Below the pieces are notes generated by a model. That model had not been told where the DNA came from, made no database searches, and worked only from the letters and a program-made list of their open reading frames with translations. A stretch of 10,000 nucleotides of DNA, taken from the NCBI GenBank assembly GCA_015478945.1, contig JABUQX010007513.1, positions 1 through 10,000 on the forward strand, in the 5' to 3' direction. The stretch is from Trachelipus rathkii (taxonomy: Eukaryota > Arthropoda > Malacostraca > Isopoda > Trachelipodidae). A program made the position numbers and the translations under genes. Shown piece by piece: positions 1 through 7,489 of this stretch (positions are counted from its first letter, which is position 1; each line of letters begins with the position of its first letter).

Positions 1-23
1 AAGAGGATATTATTATCTAGGTG

Positions 24-104
24 ATATATATATATATTATATATTATATATTTAAAATATATATATATAATATTCTTATTAATATATATATTTTATATAT
101 ATAT

Positions 105-137
<33 letters not shown>

Positions 138-196
138 GATATATATATTATATATATATAACTAATATATTAATATATATAATAATAATATATAAT
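24..196. repeat. AT-rich low-complexity tract, mostly TA repeats
   Basis: Only three of these 173 bases are G or C (positions 75, 138 and 172); the rest is alternating TA interrupted by TTA/TAA steps. It is an imperfect TA microsatellite that can form many alternative hairpins. It has no coding capacity. Tracts like this are typical of AT-rich nuclear intergenic DNA and of expanded organelle spacers, so it does not identify the organism. Confidence 0.9.
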
Positions 197-324
197 CGTG
201 AAACCCTAATTTCATAAATGGATCAAAATCCAAAAATTGTTATGATAATATGTTAGATAAATTCTTTAATAAGAAATGATAGAAAAATAATTTGTATGTA
301 AGAGGTAATACTTTAAAAAATATG

Positions 325-527
325 TTAATTTATTATTTATATATTATTATAATATTTATTAATTTATTATTATTAATATATTATTTATTATATTATTATT
401 ATATTATTATTTAATTTATTAATTATTATATTAATTATAATTATATATATATATATATATTTAATTATATTATTATTATATATATTTAATTAATTTTAAT
501 TATTATATTATTATTTAATTTAATTAT
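325..527. repeat. A/T-only block, 203 bases
   Basis: There is no G or C in this stretch. Unlike the simple TA tract upstream, it is a mix of ATT, TTA, TAAT and a short TA run around 445-460, so it looks like a degenerate trinucleotide and dinucleotide low-complexity sequence. The surrounding bases, about 197-324 and 528-960, are AT-rich unique sequence in which I see no gene, RNA or repeat. Confidence 0.9.
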
Positions 528-960
528 CAAAATTCACCTCAGAAATTTGATTTAGATATGGGATTCTATTTAGTTATTATAGTTATAAAAATTCTAATGT
601 ATTTTAATAAATGTTATTAATGATGATTGAATCAATGAAAGCATGCACATAATTTAAATCTATAATAATCTATATTTAAATGTTATTTTATTTGGATATA
701 TGTACATAATTACCTTATTATTTTTATTAAGAATTTAAAAGTTTATTGACTAAACGTACCTTAATTAGTTATTATAATATTAAAAATACTTACAGCAATG
801 GTCTTAGTACTAAATATGGGATAAATCTAAGTTATACTTAAAATAAAAGGTCACTATTTTCAAATTCATATATGTATCCATATATATATAAGATATTTAC
901 TTATTTGAAATTAAGTAATGTATTTAACATTTATTAATTATATAAAAATGAGGTCGCAAG
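528..960. other. AT-rich non-coding stretch, nothing recognised
   Basis: AT-rich sequence of ordinary complexity. Stops occur often in all frames and no open frame reaches a useful length. I see no tRNA-like fold, tandem repeat or GC cluster here. Confidence 0.6.
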
Positions 961-1140
961 GATAATAGTTGCTTTTATAGCAGGAAATCTTTTTTTTTTG
1001 ATATACCGCATACGTGGCAAGTCTGACCTAAATTTCCTGACGCTTATCCGTCACTCGCTAGTTACTCCGCTACATTAACTATTCTGGTAGTTATATAAAT
1101 TATATACTCGCTTCGGAAGCGACTATAAGCGTAAACTAAT
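961..1140. other. small GC-richer island in AT-rich DNA
   Basis: This island interrupts long AT-only DNA and is clearly richer in C and G than its flanks. It includes a hairpin GACG-cttatc-CGTC near 1039-1052 and two closely spaced related words, ACTCGCTAG and ACTCCGCTA (about 1053-1072). It ends with the palindrome at 1108-1122. It has no open reading frame. Islands of this kind are known as GC clusters in fungal mitochondria and as palindromic repeats in green-algal organelles. That resemblance is inferred from style only; no family was matched. Confidence 0.5.
1108..1122. repeat. compact palindrome TCGCTTC-g-GAAGCGA
   Basis: Seven bases on each side of a single central G are perfect reverse complements. 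As RNA or single-stranded DNA this would fold as a 6 bp stem with a CGG loop. It is one of the most GC-rich short words in the left third of the window and is flanked by A/T-rich DNA. Short GC palindromes are common mobile repeats in some algal and fungal organelle genomes. Only one perfect copy is visible here, so a repeat family cannot be shown. Confidence 0.75.
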
Positions 1141-1175
1141 AAGAATTATAGCCTATTTTTTCCCATCAACTCTTG

Positions 1176-1342
1176 TATAATATATATATTAATAATATAA
1201 TATTATATATATATATATATATATATTAATATATATAATATATTATTATATATTAATTATTATTATATATATTATATATATAATATTATATATATATATA
1301 TATTAATATAATATATAATATATATATATATAATATATATAT
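1176..1342. repeat. A/T-only block, 167 bases
   Basis: There is no G or C in this interval. It is mainly TA dinucleotides with ATT and TAA interruptions and is self-complementary over much of its length. It separates the GC-richer island on its left from the G-rich, C-free segment on its right. Confidence 0.92.
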
Positions 1343-1560
1343 GGATAAACCGAGGTTATAAAATGTGGGATGAAATATTGGGGAATATGATTTGGTTAAT
1401 TTATTGGGAGATTGATAAAAGAATAGGGATAAGGTATAAAAAGGTTGGGTATAGGTATAAATAAAGCCTAGTTAAGTGAGAGTGGGGTTACATGAGGGTA
1501 GAGAGTGAACTAGTGATTCACCTTGGCTAGTAAAAATAGATGAGTTAAGATGAAATACAG
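1343..1560 (+). other. G-rich, C-depleted segment (strong strand asymmetry)
   Basis: From 1352 to 1466 there are 34 G and not one C on the + strand; the rest is A and T. G runs of three or four recur (GTGGGA, TTGGGG, TTGGGAG, TAGGGA, TTGGGT). The asymmetry weakens after 1467. AGGTATAA occurs twice (1432-1439 and 1453-1460). There is no open frame of note. A small hairpin, GTGAA-ctagtga-TTCAC, lies at 1505-1521, and TAAGATG (1546-1552) is the reverse complement of CATCTTA (1583-1589). The function is unknown. Options are one-sided mutation or transcription bias, a decayed purine-rich repeat, or a G-rich untemplated or edited transcript unit. Confidence 0.6.
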
Positions 1561-1634
1561 TTCTATAGCTCAGTTCTTCTTACATCTTAGTCATTCCTTC
1601 GCTTCGATTCGAATGGAAAGTTATAGTTATCTTC

Positions 1635-1637
<3 letters not shown>

Positions 1638-1679
<42 letters not shown>
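1638..1679. repeat. (CT)21 microsatellite
   Basis: Twenty-one uninterrupted CT units, followed by a looser pyrimidine-rich stretch to about 1770 (TTCTCTC, CTTCTTCTC, CCATTCCC). This is a perfect homopurine-homopyrimidine tract able to adopt H-DNA (triplex). It is the reverse complement of the (GA)20 tract at 1875-1914. Confidence 0.97.
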
Positions 1680-1685
<6 letters not shown>

Positions 1686-1767
1686 ATCCTTCTTCTCATT
1701 CAAACCATCTACTCCATCTAATCCATTCACAACCTGTCCACCATTCCCTTTCACATTATCTATTTAT

Positions 1768-1785
1768 CTACTATCCTAGGAGTAG
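1768..1785. repeat. central imperfect palindrome CTAC-ta-TCCTAGGA-GTAG
   Basis: TCCTAGGA is a perfect 8-base palindrome. It is flanked by CTAC on the left, after a two-base TA bulge, and by GTAG on the right. Its centre (between 1777 and 1778) lies within two bases of the midpoint of the interval spanned by the (CT)21 and (GA)20 tracts. It therefore sits where the tip of a large hairpin would be. Confidence 0.7.
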
Positions 1786-1804
1786 AGGTTACCTTCCCAT
1801 TCCC

Positions 1805-1855
1805 AGAGAAGAGAGAGAGAAGAGAGATGAGAGAGAGAGAGAGAAGAGGAGAGAG

Positions 1856-1914
<59 letters not shown>
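1805..1914. repeat. GA-rich microsatellite ending in (GA)20
   Basis: An almost pure GA tract of 110 bases. The left part carries interruptions (GAAGAG, GATGAG, GAGGAG), and 1875-1914 is twenty perfect GA units. Homogeneity rises towards the right end. Together with the (CT)21 tract it makes an inverted pair about 195 bases apart. Such tracts have no stop codon in any frame, which explains the apparent 178-codon open frame on the + strand and the 90-codon frame on the minus strand here. Those frames are composed of Ser-Leu and Arg-Glu repeats and are not considered genes. Confidence 0.95.
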
Positions 1915-1917
<3 letters not shown>

Positions 1918-2282
1918 AATGAAAAGAAAGAGGGAGAGTAAGAGCAGAATTAATATGAATACGGGGAATAATAATAAAAAAGGAAAACTATCTCTGTTTA
2001 TAATATCGAAGAATGAGTCTTGCGGAGAAACAAAACATGAAAGCAGAAATTTTATCAACAAATTGTCAGGACGTAGCTCAGAGTAATGTTAAAAATATTT
2101 CGGTGAAGTTCGTAAGAGAAAAAAATGTTAATGAAGAGTTGAAGGACCCGATTTAACCCTCTTTTCTTCAGTCTTTTCAAATCTTGGAGCCGTGACTTCC
2201 ATAAGGTCGTTTTACGCCGGAGGTCTTTTGGAAATAGTTCGCAGGGCATTGGACGGTAGAATATAACGTTTGAGTGGTGCGC

Positions 2283-2300
2283 TAACACAAGCTGGTGTTA
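2283..2300. repeat. hairpin TAACAC-aagctg-GTGTTA
   Basis: A perfect 6 bp stem with a six-base loop, located in the mixed-composition island. No T-run follows, so it is not terminator-like. Confidence 0.55.
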
Positions 2301-2428
2301 ATATGAATATTATGAGTTTTGCTCTAGTCCTTACCAGAGAGAACGGCCTTGGTATAGAGAATATTGCTACTGAGCACTTATGACAGAAATTAATCTTTTG
2401 ATAGGAGTCATGTATCCCCTCGCGAAGG

Positions 2429-2480
2429 CATATGGGTAGGGCCGACTATCGGAGTGCTAAGAATAGATTACTCCCATATG
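2429..2480. repeat. nested hairpin with CATATGGG / CCCATATG arms
   Basis: CATATGGG at 2429-2436 is the exact reverse complement of CCCATATG at 2473-2480, giving an 8 bp outer stem. Inside the loop, CCGA-cta-TCGG (2442-2452) forms a second small hairpin. CATATGGG recurs at 6021-6028 and CCATATG at 3021-3027 and 3039-3045, so the word is reused in the window. No function can be assigned. Confidence 0.55.
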
Positions 2481-3412
2481 TATGGTTGTTCTTCAGAGCT
2501 CGCAGTGATACTACAAGTTGTTTTGACTACAGTTGCAGTCCTCAAAGATAGAGACTTTGTACTTGTGGCAACTTCAGGAAAAAACAAGTATTTGCTCGCT
2601 ATTTTGTAGGATATCCACACAATGATAACTCGTAGCCAAAATTGGCAAGCTTCAGGAGAGATTAATATCCAAGGAATCAGTTGAGATGGTGCTCTTCAAG
2701 ACTCTTTGCAGAGCCTCTGACGAGTAAGAGACAGCTAAGATGGATAGCGTAGTTCTCAATCGAACTTCTGCTTCTATAGGGAGATTTTTTTTGTTAGAGA
2801 GTATTGCACGTTTTAGCAACGCAGCGTAAATCCACTTTTTCAAGACCTAGGGATAAGCTAGGGATTCTCCTATGAGCTCGCTAAAGATTCAGAAACAGAG
2901 GGTTTTATGGACGATTTAGGTCTTCTCCCTCGAAAATATCCATTTTCGGTAACAGGTTGGTATTTTACTCGGCAAATTTTATGAAAGAGCAATACTTCTC
3001 GAGAGCGAACCAAGCTACATCCATATGTTTTATGGGGCCATATGACCGGAGTTCCAACCTATGAAGTTTGTGGAAGAAGGATGAAGAGACAGGGAATTTT
3101 CCAGAACCAAATTCCGTTCGAGAGCAAAAGTCATCCTGGCCACCACTATTATAAACAGAAATATACTAGGTACAGTTAGCGGAGTGATGAATAGAAATTT
3201 TTAAAATCGTTGAGCATGATAAATGAAACTTAAGATATGGATTAAATTGTAAGGATCTCAATGCCGCGAGCGTGGAGATTATATACTGGGAATATAATTA
3301 GTACGGATCCCCGTGTAAAACCTTCTGCTGGCGGTCAGTAATTAATCCACAATAAAACCATTTATGTCGAGTCGGAGTCGTGGTTAGCTTCATTATTAAA
3401 AATAGTCACGCC

Positions 3413-3428
3413 GATACTCATTAGTATC
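3413..3428. repeat. hairpin GATACT-catt-AGTATC
   Basis: A perfect 6 bp stem with a four-base loop, near the right end of the mixed-composition island and about 70 bases before the polypyrimidine tract. It stands alone, with no T-run after it. Confidence 0.55.
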
Positions 3429-3494
3429 AATCAAAATAGGCCAGGAGCAAAGAATAGCTCGTCTACCCCACCTTACATGTTCAGTTTTGTTTAA

Positions 3495-3526
3495 TCTCTC
3501 TCCTCTCTCTCTCTCTCTCGATGCAG
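3495..3526 (+). promoter_or_regulatory. polypyrimidine tract plus AG, splice-acceptor-like
   Basis: An unbroken 25-base C/T tract (3495-3519, mostly CT repeats) is followed six bases later by an AG (3525-3526) in the context GATGCAG. A second AG lies at 3539-3540. The first in-frame ATG of the weak open frame downstream is at 3548. A pyrimidine tract followed by the next AG is the usual 3' splice acceptor arrangement in eukaryotes, and also the trans-splice acceptor in organisms with spliced leaders. CT microsatellites can mimic it, and no donor or confirmed exon supports it, so this is a candidate only. Confidence 0.25.
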
Positions 3527-3547
3527 ATTTGACTCCGCAGGTGTCTA

Positions 3548-3889
3548 ATGCAACAAAGAATGATGCCCTGTATTAGTCTTTACCCATCTCAAAGGGGAAA
3601 TTCCTATATATTTTTTTTATATTTTCTGCTTCTACTGGGAGCTCTTCGGGTTATCTAGGGAATTGTATTGGAGTACTCCCTTTCCCCAGGAATATTGAAT
3701 TCACTGAAGGATATTTACGATCTTCTTATACTCCCTAGCGTTAAAGGAAAGAAGGGTGATGGTATTGCGCGCTCTTCTTATGTTAATAGACATCTATTCA
3801 TTCTTGTACAATCATCCGACTCGACCCCATTAGAACTAATAATCATGATGTTGAATCTGCTATATAACCGAAACTGTATGCGAAAGTGA
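3548..3889 (+). other. weak open frame broken by one TAG (unknown product)
   Basis: Starting at ATG 3548, the frame runs 36 codons to a TAG at 3656-3658, then continues open for 76 more codons to the TGA at 3887-3889. The first part ends in a hydrophobic stretch (about residues 19-34, rich in F, Y and L). The second part has mixed composition with two IL-rich patches and a KGKKGDG turn-like stretch. No family is recognised. At this base composition about seven stops would be expected by chance in this length, so a single one is mildly unusual. Many frames were scanned, so the result is not significant by itself. The polypyrimidine-AG element just upstream is the only supporting context. It may be a decayed gene, a readthrough gene or chance. 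Confidence 0.15.
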
Positions 3890-3899
3890 TCATGCTATG

Positions 3900-5249
3900 T
3901 TCGAAATTTAAAAATGATAAACAAAGTCATGAGAGAAATTTAACAGAAATGGTAAAGAAAATGGAGGATGGTAAGGTAAAAATAACTATAAATTAGAAGG
4001 TAAAATAATTAGATACAAAAATCAAAATATTTCCCTATGGTTGATTCCACACTACGGACATACCTTCGTCTAATAATGAACACCTAGTAAGTCTCAGTCA
4101 ATATCTCATATAAATTGTAATACACTAGACAATTTTTGAAGCCAGATGGAGTCTATGAAGCCTACAATACACGACATGCCCTGATTAGACCTTAAATCTT
4201 AACTAAACGATGAAAGTAATAGTGGAATGAGGCAGAATGTGGAGAAATTTAGGAATTAGTGAGCATAATATATTAGATTTAGCATGAATGTGATATCTGG
4301 GCCCAAACTAGCCAAGCTATAATAAAGCGGAAAAGATCTCAGATTTCGAAATGGCGATTTGCAACACACTATCTGCGTCATATAGTATTTATAGTTAAAT
4401 AATGACCTTAGGTGAGTAATTAAAAGTAAGTGATTTATATATAAGATCACAAAAATTACTGAAATTGAATTATGATCTCTTATTTATTTATAAGCAATTT
4501 ATTAAATAGTAAATATTCACTCCCTCACATAATATTTTATTTAAGAGTGATAAAATCATTAGTTGTAGTGGACAGATAAATAATAGAAATAATATATAAC
4601 CTGTTTTGGAGAGACTTTGAGAGAGGATGAGTTAATAAAATATTATTGAAATATAAATAATATCAGTAGTAAATGTTTTATAAAAAATAAAATTTCAGTG
4701 GTATATTAAATTATCAAGAAGGACTGGATTCATAATTGGAAAATAAATTATAAATTATAACTTTAATAACTAGGACGAAGCTAAAGAGTAGGCAGTAAAA
4801 CTTTTAAAGGCATAAGGTGAGAATAGAAAATATAATGAGATCACTACGATAGATAAGAATTTTTTAAGCTTTTAATAAATTTAAAAGTAAGTAAATTGAG
4901 ACTCAATTTGGTGATCCAATTTAAATTGATAGAATAATATAGTTGAGTAAGTTAGATATGTTGGGATGAGATAATACATTTATTTTATGCTTATTACGTA
5001 AAAATTTATTATTACTGAAGAGGGATTGTGAGGATATATAATAAATTATGGTATAAAATCTTGTAATAAGTTAATTTTGGTATTAGCTCATTGATAATAA
5101 TAGGATCATTAAATGATGAGAATTTGAAGTTTGAAAGTAAATAGAAATTTAATCGAATACACTAGGAATATATATATATCCAAATTAGTGAGAGCCAATA
5201 AAATTACATAAAATATATAGTTAAAATATATATTAAATATATCTGTAAC
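3900..5249. other. purine-leaning AT-rich non-coding stretch
   Basis: AT-rich DNA with no open frame of interest and no tandem repeat. The + strand carries clearly more G than C: row 3961-4020 has 12 G and 2 C, row 4801-4860 has 12 and 5, and row 4981-5040 has 11 and 3. In several of these rows A also exceeds T. A 64-codon minus-strand frame at 4256-4450 has no recognisable feature and is treated as chance. I see no structured RNA here. Confidence 0.55.
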
Positions 5250-5454
5250 TATTTTAATAATATTTATATTAATAATATTATATATATATATATATTATAT
5301 ATATTATATATATATAATATATATATATAATTATATATATATATATATATATATTAATATATTATATAATATATATTAAAATTATTAATATATATATATA
5401 TTATTATTAATATAATATAATTAATATATATATATATTAATATATAATATATAT
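5250..5454. repeat. A/T-only block, 205 bases
   Basis: The longest interval in the window without any G or C. It is TA-rich with frequent ATT/AAT interruptions, like the blocks at 325-527 and 1176-1342. It is likely very easily melted and can form many alternative hairpins. Confidence 0.92.
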
Positions 5455-5574
5455 CAAAAAGAAAAACTAGTGTAAAAATATATAAATTTTATAACTATTC
5501 AAAATTGTGAAACTACAGTTTATAGATATTCTACAGATTGTCCGCAGAAGAGATAATTGATAAGTACATTTCCG

Positions 5575-5586
5575 GTATCTAGATAC
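5575..5586. repeat. 12-base palindrome GTATCTAGATAC
   Basis: A perfect palindrome in otherwise unremarkable AT-rich DNA, about 50 bases before the GC cluster at 5632. No neighbouring second copy is seen. Confidence 0.5.
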
Positions 5587-5631
5587 AAAGAGATTGTTAT
5601 CACAACCTTGTCAAAATGAGAAGTAATGAAA

Positions 5632-5664
5632 CCTCGCCCGGGTCCTGAGGCCGAGAGCCCCCAC
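5632..5664. repeat. GC cluster next to a TA tract
   Basis: This 33-base segment is the most GC-dense in the window. It includes CCCGGG (5637-5642), CCTC (5632-5635) pairing with GAGG (5647-5650), and GAGCCCCCAC (5655-5664). It is followed at once by 34 bases of pure A/T (5665-5698). GCCCCCAC (5657-5664) is the exact reverse complement of GTGGGGGC at 5898-5905, so the segment between them could be looped out. The abrupt GC-to-AT junction resembles the mobile GC clusters of yeast-type mitochondrial spacers. That is a resemblance in style, not a sequence match. Confidence 0.5.
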
Positions 5665-5804
5665 AATATATATATATATATATAATATTATATATATACC
5701 GACTCTACTTCCTTTTAGTTTGAGGTTTTATATCACTCATATAGTATTTCTGATTTTAGATATGTATTACTATCAACCTGAAGTAAAGTTTATTAGAAAG
5801 GTAT

Positions 5805-5852
5805 CGGTGAGACCGTGAAATTTATAGGTCTGGAAGACCTAGAACTATCACG
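5805..5852 (+). other. stable hairpin, possible structured RNA
   Basis: TAGGTCT (5825-5831) and AGACCTA (5835-5841) form a perfect 7 bp stem with a GGA loop. CGTGA (5814-5818) and TCACG (5848-5852) form a 5 bp outer stem, separated from the inner one by a symmetric 6 by 6 internal loop that can form some further pairs. Just upstream, CGGT-gag-ACCG (5805-5815) can form a competing small hairpin, sharing two bases with the outer stem. It sits between the two complementary GC clusters. No known RNA family is recognised; group I and group II intron core motifs were looked for and not found. Confidence 0.35.
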
Positions 5853-5897
5853 TAAAGGTATTCTGTAAGCTAGCTCAAGAATTAGTCCACCAAATAA

Positions 5898-5930
5898 GTG
5901 GGGGCATAATAATATATATAGTGAGCCCCC
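5898..5930. repeat. GC-cluster hairpin GGGGGC ... GCCCCC
   Basis: GGGGGC (5900-5905) and GCCCCC (5925-5930) form a 6 bp all-GC stem around a 19-base AT-rich loop. GAGCCCCC occurs both here (5923-5930) and at 5655-5662, so the word is repeated 268 bases apart in the same orientation, with its complement also present. A run of A follows on the + strand (CAAAAAAG), which reads as a T-run on the minus strand only upstream of the stem, so this is not a classic terminator for either strand. Confidence 0.6.
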
Positions 5931-6420
5931 TCAAAAAAGTAGTAGGGCTATTTGAGGTCTCATGTAAAGATAAAGGTGTATTATATATAATTCAGCTAAT
6001 GAGAAAGTAACTAGTGAAATCATATGGGACTATGGGTAAAGGATTCAGAGTCTGTTGAAGATACAGTATGATCGGAGTGAGTGGAATATACGGTGAAAAT
6101 TCGGATATATCCAGAGTACACTACCGGATTGGTGAGGTCACCAAGTTAGAAAGAAGAAAAATGTATGGAATCAGGAACACCTCTAAAAATTCTGTTATGA
6201 TATAAAATCGAAAAGAAATGGAAGTAGAATAATGATAAGAGTGAGAAATGAACATTTGGGACCTGAGAGATAGAAGGTGGAAGTAGAAGTAATTGATTTT
6301 TTTAGGCAAGAATATTAGCTGTTAAACCAACAATTGGAACCTGGAGAAAAGGGAGAACGAGACAGAGAGAGAGTAGGTATTTTTGCAAAGTTAGAAATTT
6401 AGGTCTAACCACTCTCATTT
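5931..6420. other. purine-rich stretch, no gene recognised
   Basis: The + strand is rich in A and G (row 6061-6120 has 16 G and 7 C), with GAGACAGAGAGAGAG near 6359-6373. A 62-codon minus-strand frame (6121-6309) is Phe/Ser/Tyr-rich because its template is purine-rich; it shows no domain. This is the last strongly purine-biased DNA before the composition reverses. Confidence 0.5.
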
Positions 6421-7310
6421 TATACATTTAAATTTATTAATCTATATCCTTTTATCTTTAATAACAATTTTAATATTAATAAATAGATATATATATAAAT
6501 TATACTGTAAATTTCTGGTATTTGATAGTTATTTTTTATATTATATCTTTCTTTTTATTTTTAATAGTTTATCATATTGACTAAATTTTGTGGCACTTAA
6601 TATATGCATATAATAAGCAAGATAATAAGTTATACGTAAATTTCTTTATTGTAGAGACTGGTGCATATATCTATCTTAATCACTCTCATAATCTCAATTT
6701 TCTTTTTATAACCGTGTTTCTTTGTCTATTATTAATTTCTATTAACTAAATTTACTGAACTCAAATATATTTGACTTAGCAAATTATTTATAATTGCTTT
6801 TTTTTTATAATAGTTATTTTATTTATTTTAAATCTATAAATACTGGTATGCTTATAATTATAATTTAATTAATTTTTTTTTTTATTTTAATAAAATTTAT
6901 AGTCCATTTTTTTTTATTTTTTATTTTTATTTTTTTTTTTTTACAAATTATAATTTGTGTTTAAATTTTTTATATTTAATTTCACTTATCATTTTTATAA
7001 CTTTTTTTTTTATTTTATATTATAATTATTATTTTATTTTCACACTATAATTTAATTTTAATATATAAATGATTAATTTAATTTTGTTATTTAAGTTAAT
7101 TACTAATATAAAATAATATTTTAATTTATATTTTATGTTTTTTTTTCACTTTAAACATTTTGTTTATTTATTACTGAAATAAATTTTAATTCTTATATTT
7201 TATTGTATAATATACTTAAAAATTTTATGAGGTGTTGGTAACTAAATATACACTTTATAAAAGCAGTTTGTAGGGATATAAAATATCAGTAAAAAAATCA
7301 AAATCTACCC
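6421..7310. other. T-rich low-complexity stretch with poly-T runs
   Basis: Very AT-rich DNA in which T exceeds A on the + strand and many T runs of 8-12 occur, for example 12 T at 6931-6942. Nothing gene-like is visible. It could be decayed poly-A tails of retroposed sequence on the minus strand, intron-like DNA, or simple low-complexity spacer. Confidence 0.6.
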
Positions 7311-7328
7311 TCACCTTTGTAACGTGCT

Positions 7329-7439
7329 TTTATGCCCTATGCCGGCACGGAGGTAATCACGCCATCCGTGTGATGGTAGACTCTGATATCAGAATAAGTG
7401 ATCGAATCTGTAAGATGCTCGGCTATGCTCTGGCATAAA
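7329..7439. mobile_element. isolated palindromic island with 8-base inverted ends
   Basis: TTTATGCC (7329-7336) is the exact reverse complement of GGCATAAA (7432-7439), bracketing 111 bases that are much richer in GC than both flanks. Inside are TGCCGGCA, the stem CACGGA/TCCGTG (7346-7351 with 7365-7370), an alternative CCATC/GATGG stem, and the perfect palindrome TCTGATATCAGA (7382-7393). A B-box-like word, TGATCGAATCT (7399-7409), matches the tRNA-promoter consensus at 8 of 11 positions, but the A-box region is poor and the spacing is short. It could be a small hairpin-type non-autonomous element or a tRNA-derived SINE remnant. No target duplication or second copy is visible, so the class is unproven. 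Confidence 0.3.
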
Positions 7440-7451
7440 CAGGTCATAATT

Positions 7452-7486
7452 TTGCAGTACTGCAACACTAAACACAGTTGTTTAGT
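7452..7486. repeat. two adjacent palindromes after the island
   Basis: TTGCAGTACTGCAA (7452-7465) is a perfect 14-base palindrome. One base later, ACTAAACA (7467-7474) and TGTTTAGT (7479-7486) form a perfect 8 bp stem with a CAGT loop. Two strong foldable elements in 35 bases, directly beside the island at 7329-7439, suggest they belong to the same inserted or structured unit. No T-run of terminator type follows. Confidence 0.65.
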
Positions 7487-7489
7487 TAG

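Larger units (their letters stand above)
1950..3490. other. mixed-composition island without recognisable genes
   Basis: About 1.5 kb at roughly 40-45% GC, the longest such stretch in the window. I read the + strand frames through much of it and considered the 77-codon and 63-codon minus-strand frames. Open runs of 40-50 codons alternate with stops in more than one + frame at once, which is what chance gives at this composition, and no translated segment shows a known motif. I looked for conserved rRNA words and found only short fragmentary likeness. Several hairpins are listed separately. It could be decayed mobile-element or nuclear sequence; no family is identified. Confidence 0.5.

Noticed and set aside
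1435..1463. TATAAAAA and TATAAATA as TATA boxes
   Set aside because: In DNA this rich in A and T such words are expected often. There is no downstream gene or start site to support a promoter.
1595..1612. TTCGATTCGAATGG as a tRNA T-arm on either strand
   Set aside because: The stem bases around the loop-like word do not pair, and no acceptor or anticodon stem could be placed around it.
1550..2086. A 178-codon + strand open frame, and a 90-codon minus-strand frame inside it
   Set aside because: Both are open only because CT and GA repeats lack stop codons in every frame. The translations are Ser-Leu and Arg-Glu repeats with unrelated flanks, and no domain is visible.
2190..2225. Possible group II intron domain V starting GAGCCGTGACTT
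   Set aside because: The left arm begins like domain V, but the right arm does not pair with it and the loop and bulge do not match the consensus. No intron core was found nearby.
2473..2505. Resemblance of TATGGTTGTTC and nearby bases to a conserved part of large-subunit rRNA, and of GAGCCGTGACTTC near 2190 to another
   Set aside because: The likeness covers only about 11-13 bases each time. The expected neighbouring conserved helices are absent and the two fragments are not in consistent spacing, so this is treated as coincidence.
2055..2843. Minus-strand frames of 77 and 63 codons, and long open runs in two + strand frames across 2137-2860
   Set aside because: Stops in the + strand frame I followed occur at roughly the rate expected for this composition (about 12 seen against about 15 expected in 245 codons). 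Two + frames look equally protein-like, so there is no frame-specific signal.
5875..5892. AAGAATTAGTCC, similar to the S element of group I introns
   Set aside because: No matching P, Q or R elements were found upstream at suitable spacing, so a group I intron core is not supported.
6121..6309. 62-codon minus-strand frame rich in Phe, Ser and Tyr
   Set aside because: The composition follows directly from the purine-rich + strand template. There is no start context, domain or membrane pattern beyond what pyrimidine-rich codons give.
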